Of a stretch of DNA of 18,787 nt, positions 1 through 6,447 are shown in pieces (within the stretch, counting starts at the first letter, position 1; each line of letters begins with the position of its first letter). The notes under the pieces were generated by a model. It had not been told where the DNA came from. It saw only the letters and a list, made by a program, of their open reading frames with translations, and made no database searches. Position numbers and translations under genes: made by a program. Source of the stretch: Bacteroidia bacterium (GTDB lineage Bacteria > Bacteroidota > Bacteroidia > Bacteroidales > CAJPTX01). The DNA lies in the NCBI GenBank assembly GCA_905373625.1, contig CAJPTS010000014.1, positions 1 through 18,787 of the forward strand. Reading direction: 5' to 3'.

Positions 1-30
1 GCAGTGACCTGGTGGCTTAGTATTGGCTTG
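1..30 (+). repeat. Diverged direct repeat, copy 1 of 2
   Basis: By hand alignment this matches 246-275 at 24 of 30 positions without gaps, sharing blocks such as GCAGTG, GCTTA and TATTGG. The two copies start 245 bases apart, both outside any gene I can support. It could be a degenerate tandem unit or a genome-wide interspersed repeat. Confidence 0.35.
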
Positions 31-43
31 CTTAATAGATGCT

Positions 44-70
44 GTGTCATAACGCGCAAACTGCTGTGTT
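44..70 (+). repeat. 27-nt dispersed direct repeat, copy 1
   Basis: Matches 1886-1912 at 24 of 27 positions, with an identical 15-base core TAACGCGCAAACTGC at 50-64. Both copies lie in or at the edge of intergenic DNA. A short interspersed element is possible; chance is not excluded for a single 15-mer. Confidence 0.35.
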
Positions 71-245
71 GCTTGAGAAATTCGGGTTCGGTCACGTACG
101 TCAGTACGCTCCCTTCACCCTCATTCTCAGCGCCTTGCATTTTACGCATTCTGAACACACCCTCCGATTTATTTTGCGCATTACAAGAGTGTTTTTTCGG
201 GCATGAAATGGTATGCGTTACATAGAAAGCGCAATGCGTAAATTT

Positions 246-275
246 GCAGTGTGTTGGTAGCTTAATATTGGTTTG
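246..275 (+). repeat. Diverged direct repeat, copy 2 of 2
   Basis: Partner of bases 1-30 (24 of 30 identical by hand). Four of the six differences are transitions, as expected of old duplicated copies. No coding or RNA function is visible. Confidence 0.35.
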
Positions 276-423
276 GTCGTACCTCGAAGCGGGCTTGTTT
301 TTTCTCTCTCTTTTGTTCTGGAAGATTTTTATGTGCGACAAGCGTTGCTCTTCAGCAGTTGCATTTGTCTCTTGAATTGGGCGGTATTTTCTGTAATTCC
401 TCGTTAGAATGGGACAGGAGTAT

Positions 424-431
424 TACATTTG
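424..431 (+). promoter_or_regulatory. Bacteroidetes-type -7 box for the small lipoprotein gene
   Basis: TACATTTG is an exact match to the Bacteroidetes -7 consensus TAnnTTTG and leaves 38 bases before the ATG at 470. No clear TTTG -33 element lies 19-21 bases upstream. Its position supports ATG 470 rather than any earlier in-frame start. Confidence 0.55.
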
Positions 432-469
432 TATGCGTTGATGTTTCTAATTATAAAAAGAGAGTTGAG

Positions 470-868
470 ATGAAAAAAGGTTTTTTATTGAGCTTTTTGC
501 TCATAGGTTTGGCAATGTTGCTTTTAAGCTGCGTTCGCACGATCGAGCTGAAGAGTGCAGCCGATATAGATAATTCACTAAATACTCTGGAACAACTTGT
601 TAAAGAGGGCGAGGAGGTAGCTAAGTCGATGGGGTCAGGCGATTTGAAGACAGTCACAAAAGTTGCAGACATTGCAGTGAAATACTATGAGCAATACACT
701 GCTTTGCAAGCCGTTGAGAGCAAGATGACTCCCGAGCAAAAAGAACGTATGAATAGATTAGTTGCTAGATTCAATAAAGAGGATAAAGGCACAGAAACGA
801 ATACCACAGCTCCTGAAGCAGAGCAACCAGATATTACTGTTGAAGCGGATACGATAGATCTGGAATAG
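470..868 (+). CDS. Small putative lipoprotein of unknown function
   Basis: I do not recognise the family. The 132-residue product begins MKK, then a hydrophobic segment (about residues 4-20) ending in LLLSC, a type II signal peptidase lipobox with the lipidated Cys at 21. The mature part is charged and predicted mostly helical to about residue 105, followed by a Thr/Glu/Pro-rich acidic tail. It is therefore probably anchored to the outer or inner membrane on the periplasmic side. The ATG at 470 was chosen because it starts the signal peptide, follows an A-rich stretch, and lies 38 bases after a -7 box; the frame is open further upstream but encodes nothing signal-like. It is monocistronic, ends at a terminator, and converges on the M48 protease gene. 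Confidence 0.75.
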   Translation: MKKGFLLSFLLIGLAMLLLSCVRTIELKSAADIDNSLNTLEQLVKEGEEVAKSMGSGDLKTVTKVADIAVKYYEQYTALQAVESKMTPEQKERMNRLVARFNKEDKGTETNTTAPEAEQPDITVEADTIDLE

Positions 869-884
869 CTTCTAAAAAAATCAG

Positions 885-926
885 AAAAGGGTGTGCAAAA
901 TTTCTATTTTGACACACCCTTTTTTA
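885..926. terminator. Bidirectional rho-independent terminator
   Basis: AAAAGGGTGTG (885-895) pairs with CACACCCTTTT (913-923), with T-runs on the right and the complementary A-run on the left. It sits between two convergent genes, 16 bases after the lipoprotein stop and 5 bases before the end of the M48 gene, so it can serve both transcripts. Confidence 0.85.
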
Positions 927-931
927 TTGTC

Positions 932-1795
932 TTATCTGCTTGTCGCTATCTCTGTCTGAGGTTTAGGCAATTTTTTGAGCCACTCTTTGTACTCATTAGC
1001 AAATGTCTTTCCGTGCGGATTACCTCGTCGGCTCCATTCTTTTTTGATATTTTCTATACGGTTTTGCGGATTAGGGTGTGTACTGTAAAACTCTAACACA
1101 TTTTGTAGCGACTCAGATTCAATAGCTTGTTCTTCGCGCTCGAGTTGTTCAAGGTCGCGAAAGAAAGTTATAAATTCGCCGATATCGTAGTCAGTTCCAG
1201 CTAAATAGTCAACAGCGTATTTATCAGCTTCGCGCTCGTCGTCTCGGCTGAATTTGAGTAGTAGTGTGTTTGCAGCCACGTCTCCAAATACATTTATATC
1301 GGTGTCAGTAATACCCTCCAGTAAGCTAAAGAAGAGTGAAACCCCTAACTGCTTAGATAGAGCACTTGTAGCGTGACGGCAGTAGACATGCGCCATTTCA
1401 TGCGCCATTATTCCCGCTAATTCGGCTTCATTTTTCACAAAACGTAACAGCCCTGTATATATGTAAATCCCTCCTCCTGGGATACTAAAGGCATTTACGG
1501 TATTGTCATCCTGTAGTACGTAAATAGACCACTGTATGGGCATATTGTTTTTCTTCGCCTTGGCACTATAGGAGAGCTTGTTACATATCGCACGTAAGTG
1601 TGTATAAACTCCTGCATATTTTTCTTCGGGGAGGAAGGTATGTGTAAGCGAGTCTGCTACAATTTGCTCGTGCACCTCGTCCTTGAGAGCAAGTTCATCC
1701 TCCCAAGAGAAAAAGTTTAGCCGTCCGTTACGACACGAAGAAAATAGAAGAAGTGGTAGTAGTAATGCGATAAGCGCGTAGAAGATCCGTTTCAT
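932..1795 (-). CDS. M48-family zinc metalloprotease, lipoprotein
   Basis: The 287-residue protein is a periplasmic M48 peptidase of the LoiP/BepA type, a group that degrades or remodels misfolded envelope proteins. The signal peptide ends in LFSSC, placing the lipidated Cys at 21. The zinc-binding HEMAH motif is at 132-136, and the third ligand is most likely Glu189 in DEREADKYAVDYL. The STHPNPQNRI stretch near 238-247 is also typical of the family. There is no TPR domain, unlike BepA, so the exact E. coli counterpart cannot be named. Start ATG 1795 is preferred over an in-frame GTG two codons upstream, because it directly begins the MKR signal peptide. It has its own -7 box and a shared terminator at 885-926. 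The fold is certain; the substrate is unknown. Confidence 0.92.
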   Translation of the reverse strand: MKRIFYALIALLLPLLLFSSCRNGRLNFFSWEDELALKDEVHEQIVADSLTHTFLPEEKYAGVYTHLRAICNKLSYSAKAKKNNMPIQWSIYVLQDDNTVNAFSIPGGGIYIYTGLLRFVKNEAELAGIMAHEMAHVYCRHATSALSKQLGVSLFFSLLEGITDTDINVFGDVAANTLLLKFSRDDEREADKYAVDYLAGTDYDIGEFITFFRDLEQLEREEQAIESESLQNVLEFYSTHPNPQNRIENIKKEWSRRGNPHGKTFANEYKEWLKKLPKPQTEIATSR

Positions 1796-1814
1796 ATTCA
1801 CCTTAACTAGTATT

Positions 1815-1822
1815 CAAAATTA
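1815..1822 (-). promoter_or_regulatory. -7 box for the M48 protease gene
   Basis: The minus strand reads TAATTTTG, an exact TAnnTTTG match, 19 bases before the ATG at 1795. No convincing -33 TTTG is seen. The box separates this gene from the ABC operon upstream, implying an independent transcript. Confidence 0.5.
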
Positions 1823-1885
1823 GTGCATTATTGACGAATAATCTGGTACAAAATATGCCAATGTCCGTTAAGAGTGAACGACGGT

Positions 1886-1912
1886 GTGTCCTAACGCGCA
1901 AACTGCAATGTT
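1886..1912 (+). repeat. 27-nt dispersed direct repeat, copy 2
   Basis: Partner of 44-70 (24 of 27 identical; 15-base exact core at 1892-1906). It runs into the stop codon of the downstream ABC transporter gene (1911-1913), so it forms the immediate 3' flank of that operon. Confidence 0.35.
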
Positions 1913-3698
1913 ATCTGCGAATGCCCCAATGGAGGGTTTGCTCGTACTTTTCCCACATTGCAGCATATTTCCTCTTCATGCTGAGCAACTCTTCATGCCG
2001 TCCACGTTCGGCAATACGCCCGTCTTCGATATAAAGTATCTGATCAGCATTTACAACCGTGTTCAGACGATGTGCAATAACCATAACCGTCTTTCCGTGT
2101 ATTAGGTGCGAGAAGGCTTCGAGTATCTTGCCCTCATTTTCGGGATCAGCAAAGGCAGTTGCTTCGTCAAGTAGAATTATGGGCGCATCTTTAAGAATGG
2201 CTCTCGCCAATGCTAAACGCTGCTGTTCGCCGCCCGAGAGGTATGTACCTCCCTCGCCCACCAATGTTTTATATCCTTGCGGGAGTGCCATAATAAAGTC
2301 ATGACACTGCGCAGCCTTTGCAGCCGCTTCTACCTGTTCTGTAGTGGCAGTTTTATTGCCCATGCGTATGTTCTCTTCGATAGTATCAAAGAAGAGGGGG
2401 TTATCTTGAAAGACAAAGGCAATTTGGTTCATTAGGTCGGTAGTTGTGATCTCCTTAAGGGGTAAGTTGCCTATCTTGATATCGCCGTCATCAATATCCC
2501 AAAACCGCGCGGTGAGCATTGCAATGGTAGATTTCCCTGCACCAGAAGGACCTACAAGTGCTGTAATCGTACCTGGCGCAGCCGTGAAGGAGATTTCTTT
2601 CAGAACCTCCTTTTCTTCGTAAGCAAAGGTTACATTTTCAAATGCTACAGTAGCTTCTGTAGGCTTTTTGGGCTCTGTAGGCTCAGTCAGTTCTTTTTCA
2701 TACAGGATAGCATCAATTTCTGCAATCCCCATGCTATTTTGATTCAGGAGTGAAGCTATCCACATGACTTTCAGAAGCGGGAAGAATATACCCACGGCAA
2801 AGACTAAGAATAAGAGCACTTGCGGTAGGAGTGCTGCATAAGATTCTGCCCGCATGAGCATAAATGCCCCCACGGGTAGTACTAACACAATGGTACTGAG
2901 GAGAATGGTATGAAACCCTACGTACGAACCTTGGTAGCTTTGATTCATTTTCGTGGCATAGGTACGAAATTCCGCTACATCGTGATTAAGTTGACGATAT
3001 GCTTTTGTAGATTTTGTAAAGATTTTTATGACCTGTATGCCCCGTATATACTCCACGAGACTGGCATTTACCTGTCCTGTAACGCGCATCCAACCATCAA
3101 TGTAACCGCGCACTCGATCGCTGGTGTACATCCGCGACATGAAGACGACGGCGATAACCACTACCGAGAAAACCGCGAGCGCTAAGAGCCAGTTCACCCA
3201 AAGCATATAAACGAATAAGAGAATAGGAAAAAGGAAAGCACTGACAGTATCTGGCAGATTATGCGCTATGAAAATCTCGAGGCGTTCGACGTCTTCTGTC
3301 ATAATTTTCTTAATCTTTCCTGTGGCATTTTTTGTAAAGTAACCGAGAGGAAGTCGGGCTAATTTTTGCGAGAGTTGTATACGTAACTCATACAGGATAT
3401 TAAATGCGGCTAAGTGTGAAAGCGCTAAGGAGCAGAAATTGAAAACGATGCTCGCAATAAACGCCCAAAACATAATCCAGCACCAAAACCATACAGCCTC
3501 TTCGTTAGCCATTGATGGCATTGCAGCATGCGCCGTAAGCTCCTCTAGTATCTTGTAAGCAGCCACAAAGGGTATAAACTGCACGAGACTAGTGAGTACA
3601 CCAAAGAAGCCCGAGCCTATTACAAAATACTTTTTACGTCCTGCAAGTTCTAGAAGGCGCGGAATTCCTGTTTTCCTTTTGTTTTCCTGTTTTTTCAT
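1911..3698 (-). CDS. ABC transporter half-molecule, fused permease and ATPase (second gene)
   Basis: The 595-residue protein carries a six-helix type IV (exporter-fold) membrane domain at about 20-325 and an ATPase domain at about 348-580. Visible motifs are Walker A GPSGAGKS at 383-390, Q-loop Gln431, signature LSGGEQQR at 487-494, Walker B IILLDE at 507-512 and H-loop His543. All are intact, so it should hydrolyse ATP. The D-loop region reads EATAFADPEN rather than the usual EATSALD. I associate that variant with the YbtPQ/IrtAB siderophore-transport subfamily, from memory. ATG 3698 lies 17 bases after the stop of the first ABC gene, so the two are one operon and very likely form a heterodimer in the inner membrane. 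The substrate cannot be read from sequence; lipid, peptide or drug export remains possible. Confidence 0.9.
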   Translation of the reverse strand: MKKQENKRKTGIPRLLELAGRKKYFVIGSGFFGVLTSLVQFIPFVAAYKILEELTAHAAMPSMANEEAVWFWCWIMFWAFIASIVFNFCSLALSHLAAFNILYELRIQLSQKLARLPLGYFTKNATGKIKKIMTEDVERLEIFIAHNLPDTVSAFLFPILLFVYMLWVNWLLALAVFSVVVIAVVFMSRMYTSDRVRGYIDGWMRVTGQVNASLVEYIRGIQVIKIFTKSTKAYRQLNHDVAEFRTYATKMNQSYQGSYVGFHTILLSTIVLVLPVGAFMLMRAESYAALLPQVLLFLVFAVGIFFPLLKVMWIASLLNQNSMGIAEIDAILYEKELTEPTEPKKPTEATVAFENVTFAYEEKEVLKEISFTAAPGTITALVGPSGAGKSTIAMLTARFWDIDDGDIKIGNLPLKEITTTDLMNQIAFVFQDNPLFFDTIEENIRMGNKTATTEQVEAAAKAAQCHDFIMALPQGYKTLVGEGGTYLSGGEQQRLALARAILKDAPIILLDEATAFADPENEGKILEAFSHLIHGKTVMVIAHRLNTVVNADQILYIEDGRIAERGRHEELLSMKRKYAAMWEKYEQTLHWGIRR

Positions 3699-3715
3699 GA
3701 TCTATAATACTCCTT

Positions 3716-5464
3716 CTAGAATTTCCACCCTTTAATACGTTGCTGTTCATCCCAGAGATGACGATAGACGCCGTCGGCTTGCGCCAGCAGCTCGTCGTGC
3801 TTACCGTGCTGTACTACACGCCCTTTATCTAATACATAAATTTGGTCGGCCTCTCGTACAGTCCACAGGCGGTGCGCAATGACTATAACCGTTTTGTCTT
3901 TTACCAACTGACTAATAGCCTCTTGGATATGTATTTCATTCTCTGGGTCGAGCGAAGCCGTTGCTTCGTCGAGTAGGATGATCGAGGCTTCCTTAAGTAT
4001 AGCTCTTGCAATAGAAATACGCTGTTTTTCACCTCCCGAGAGCGTACTACCGCCCTCGCCGACCTCGGTATCATAACCTTTTGGGAGCTTCATTATGAAA
4101 TCATGGCATTGTGCCTTACGTGCCGCTGCCTCTATTTCTGCATCTGTAGCATCTTCTTTACCAATCAGGAGGTTATTCTTTATCGTGTCGTGAAACAAAT
4201 AGACATCTTGAAATACAACGGCAATCTGTGAGAGTAGTGCGTCTATGGTGTAATCACGAATATCACGTCCGCCGAGCGATATCGTACCCGAATCGGGACC
4301 CCAGAAACGTGCAATGAGACGCGTTATCGTAGTCTTCCCCGACCCTGATGGTCCTACCAATGCTATAAAACTCTTGGCTGGGATGTGCATATCTACATTC
4401 TGGAGGACGGGCTTTTCATTATAGCTGAAGGATACGTGTGCAAGTTCCAAATCTGTGGTTTGTACTGATTCTAGTGTACCTTGCTCCTGCACAGGCAGAC
4501 GCACGAGGTCGTAGATGCGGTCAGAACTTAACGAGAGGAACTGTATCAACGCATTAAACTGAAATGACTGAAGGAGCGGGGCATAAATCCCCAAACTGCC
4601 AAGCAAGAACATAACGTAAAGAAGCATGGAAATTTCGCCTCGCTGCATAAGGAGAAAACCGACAAGTGCCACCAAGACACTACCGATGTTAAGTAATAGT
4701 CCCGCGAGCGATAAGGTAGGCGATGGCAATAATTCGACACGTATGCTCTGCCGTTTAAGTTCATTGATCGTACGTTCCAGTCTTGTAAAAGAAGTTCCTC
4801 CCAGATTGAAGGCTTTAATGAGCTTAATGCCCAGAATGTATTCTATCATACGCGACGAAGCGTCTCTTTTCGCCGACTGAAGGTGCTTGCCGAGGTTAGC
4901 CACTAACCTGCTAGATACATAGAAAATGGGGTAAGAAATAACCACAACACTGGAGGCTAGCAGACCGATCTTCCAGTTTAGGATGGTAAAAAATATCAGG
5001 GTGATCAGTGGCACAAAATAACCAGAGATGGCTTGTGGGATGAAGTGTGTGATGAGGAATTCTACTTGCGTATAATCACTAGACATATACTCGCCGATCT
5101 CGCCGGGATCACGCTTGTTGTAGAAGCCCATGGGTAGTTGTCGCATCTGGTTTGCGAGTCGGATACGTCCGTCAGAAGTGATCTGATAGCCATCACTAAA
5201 CGTTTTGTTGTAAGTACGGAGCGAGATGAGGAAGAACAACAACATCCCGACGATGAATGATAGCTCAACAGCAATTACTTGCCACCACTGTAGCGAAGTC
5301 GTGGGATCAACAAGTGGCATAAGAAGAACTAATACAGCAAAAAGGAGCGTCGTTACTGGCGTTCCCTTAAAGAGTGCTTCGAGTATAGACCAACGGATCA
5401 TAGGATACATCCGCTGTGGTTCGCCGAGTGTCGAAGCTATCAGGACTTTTTTCAAGCTATTCAT
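3716..5464 (-). CDS. ABC transporter half-molecule, fused permease and ATPase (first gene)
   Basis: The 582-residue partner of the next gene has a membrane domain at about 25-325 and an ATPase domain at about 338-575. Walker A GPSGSGKT is at 371-378, Q-loop Gln419, signature LSGGEKQR at 475-482, Walker B IILLDE at 495-500 with catalytic Glu500, then EATASLDPEN, and H-loop His531. Both partners therefore have full consensus motifs, unlike many heterodimeric exporters in which one site is degenerate. It is the promoter-proximal gene of the two-gene operon, with a -7 box 35 bases upstream of the ATG. It is an inner-membrane exporter-fold transporter; direction and substrate are unknown, with siderophore-like import being one option because of the partner's D-loop. 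Confidence 0.9.
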   Translation of the reverse strand: MNSLKKVLIASTLGEPQRMYPMIRWSILEALFKGTPVTTLLFAVLVLLMPLVDPTTSLQWWQVIAVELSFIVGMLLFFLISLRTYNKTFSDGYQITSDGRIRLANQMRQLPMGFYNKRDPGEIGEYMSSDYTQVEFLITHFIPQAISGYFVPLITLIFFTILNWKIGLLASSVVVISYPIFYVSSRLVANLGKHLQSAKRDASSRMIEYILGIKLIKAFNLGGTSFTRLERTINELKRQSIRVELLPSPTLSLAGLLLNIGSVLVALVGFLLMQRGEISMLLYVMFLLGSLGIYAPLLQSFQFNALIQFLSLSSDRIYDLVRLPVQEQGTLESVQTTDLELAHVSFSYNEKPVLQNVDMHIPAKSFIALVGPSGSGKTTITRLIARFWGPDSGTISLGGRDIRDYTIDALLSQIAVVFQDVYLFHDTIKNNLLIGKEDATDAEIEAAARKAQCHDFIMKLPKGYDTEVGEGGSTLSGGEKQRISIARAILKEASIILLDEATASLDPENEIHIQEAISQLVKDKTVIVIAHRLWTVREADQIYVLDKGRVVQHGKHDELLAQADGVYRHLWDEQQRIKGWKF

Positions 5465-5499
5465 AGCGCATCTTCGTCAATTAGTACAGTTGAGACGCA

Positions 5500-5533
5500 C
5501 AAATATAATACTTATTTTGAATGATTATACAAA
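5500..5533 (-). promoter_or_regulatory. Promoter of the ABC transporter operon
   Basis: On the minus strand TATATTTG (5500-5507) matches TAnnTTTG exactly. A TTTG -33 element (5530-5533) lies 22 bases upstream, one more than the usual 19-21. Transcription would start about 29 bases before ATG 5464. This is one of the best complete promoter matches in the window. Confidence 0.6.
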
Positions 5534-5796
5534 AGAGATGTGTAAAGAAGGAGTCTAGCTCTTTGGTGCGTTAGTGCGTATTTTGAGGAAATAAATTGTT
5601 GTCCAGAACAACAATGACCTCTGCTTATTCGATGCATATGTATTAAAATTCTAACTCCAATATGCACAAAAAGAGGCGAATCTCTGTACGAGATCCGCCC
5701 TATTTTTTCTCCTACTCAGAGAGGTTTACTGGGCAGCAATACCTGCTTTACTTATTGGGGAGATTAAAGCTAAGAGTTTTGTCTAGACACAGTTTT
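5534..5796. other. Intergenic stretch between the ABC promoter and the RloAB cassette
   Basis: No gene is supportable. It holds a perfect 8-base inverted repeat, ATTGTTGT (5595-5602) and ACAACAAT (5608-5615) around a 5-base loop with no T-run, and a terminator-like hairpin at 5675-5699. A short minus-strand frame at 5726-5782 encodes 18 residues ending AGIAAQ and a TAA, but it has no start codon and a TAG just upstream. Confidence 0.5.
5675..5699. terminator. Terminator of the RloAB cassette, possibly bidirectional
   Basis: GGCG-A-ATCTC (5675-5684) pairs with GAGAT-C-CGCC (5690-5699), with one internal A/C mismatch and a 5-base loop. T-rich tracts follow on both strands (TCTTTTT on the minus strand, ATTTTTT on the plus strand). 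It lies about 98 bases past the RloB stop and in the right orientation to end that transcript. Confidence 0.7.
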
Positions 5797-6447
5797 TCAC
5801 ACCTCTCGGGCTAGCTTCGAGAGCCGTTCCACAAGCCGATGAACATATGTCACAGATTCCGTTTGTGCAGGGGCTAAAGAGCTTTTCATTTTTTCAATTT
5901 TACTCGCACGTTCAGTGGCAACTTTCATATACTCATCATCCATCACCGTTTTTAGTAATTCCTTATCTAGACTCTTGTTATCGTATATAGAATGAGGTAA
6001 TGCACGATTAAGTCTTTTGACGTATTGCTTTCTATCCATTGGTTCTCCTTGGAGATCGTAAAAATGAAGTAGATACCAATATTCAAAAGCTTGGTTGGAA
6101 TATATAATTATAATTCCCTGTTTTTCCGCCCGTTTAATGTAAGTATTGAAAATATCGTCGGTCACATCGTCTTTATCGCACACACAGTACACTTCGTCAT
6201 AGCTTCTTTGTTTTAGTATAGCCTCAGCCTTTTCGACAAGTGAAACAATCCCCTTACCTTCTCTCATTACTTTAACAGCGCCTAAGCGCCATTTTTTTTT
6301 AAGCGCTTCCAAATATTGTGGTTCTGTATTTTTCCCCTCCGTTAGAATCAGTATCGCTTTATGTTTTTCTCTCTTGCGTTGTGAACGTAGAAGCTTCAGC
6401 GTTTTTGCGTGCTTACCGTTCTTCTTCTCTCGATTTTTCGGATTCAT
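5797..6447 (-). CDS. rloB: RloB-family Toprim protein, effector half of a defence-like pair
   Basis: The 216-residue protein matches the RloB family. A basic N-terminus (1-30) precedes the Toprim core. The ILTEGKNTEPQYLEAL segment contains the conserved Glu37, and VCDKDD supplies acidic residues at 91, 93 and 94. FEYWYLLHF at 121-129 is the usual RloB signature. These acidic positions would bind metal in a Toprim nuclease. The ATG at 6447 overlaps the end of the ATPase gene by 35 bases, implying translational coupling. RloB proteins are found paired with AAA15 ATPases in restriction-linked loci and in AbiL-type phage-defence systems (AbiLii). My hand count over 360 bases of this gene gives about 35% G+C, against about 45% over 240 bases sampled from neighbours, which suits acquired DNA. 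Family is strong; target and trigger are unknown. Confidence 0.87.
   Translation of the reverse strand: MNPKNREKKNGKHAKTLKLLRSQRKREKHKAILILTEGKNTEPQYLEALKKKWRLGAVKVMREGKGIVSLVEKAEAILKQRSYDEVYCVCDKDDVTDDIFNTYIKRAEKQGIIIIYSNQAFEYWYLLHFYDLQGEPMDRKQYVKRLNRALPHSIYDNKSLDKELLKTVMDDEYMKVATERASKIEKMKSSLAPAQTESVTYVHRLVERLSKLAREV

Larger units (their letters stand above)
1..423. other. Non-coding stretch with short diverged repeats
   Basis: I see no supportable gene here. The open frames are short, cysteine-rich and unlike any family I know. What it holds is repeat-like. Bases 1-30 resemble 246-275, and 44-70 resemble 1886-1912. The 10-mer TTTACGCATT at 141-150 recurs as its exact reverse complement at 233-242 and with one change at 174-183. 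It may be the decayed intergenic flank of a gene lying left of the window. Confidence 0.5.

Noticed and set aside
5726..5782. Minus-strand 18-codon tail ending AGIAAQ and TAA, followed by a hairpin
   Set aside because: It could be the remnant of a gene displaced by the RloAB cassette, but there is no start codon, a TAG lies directly upstream, and 18 residues are too few to identify.
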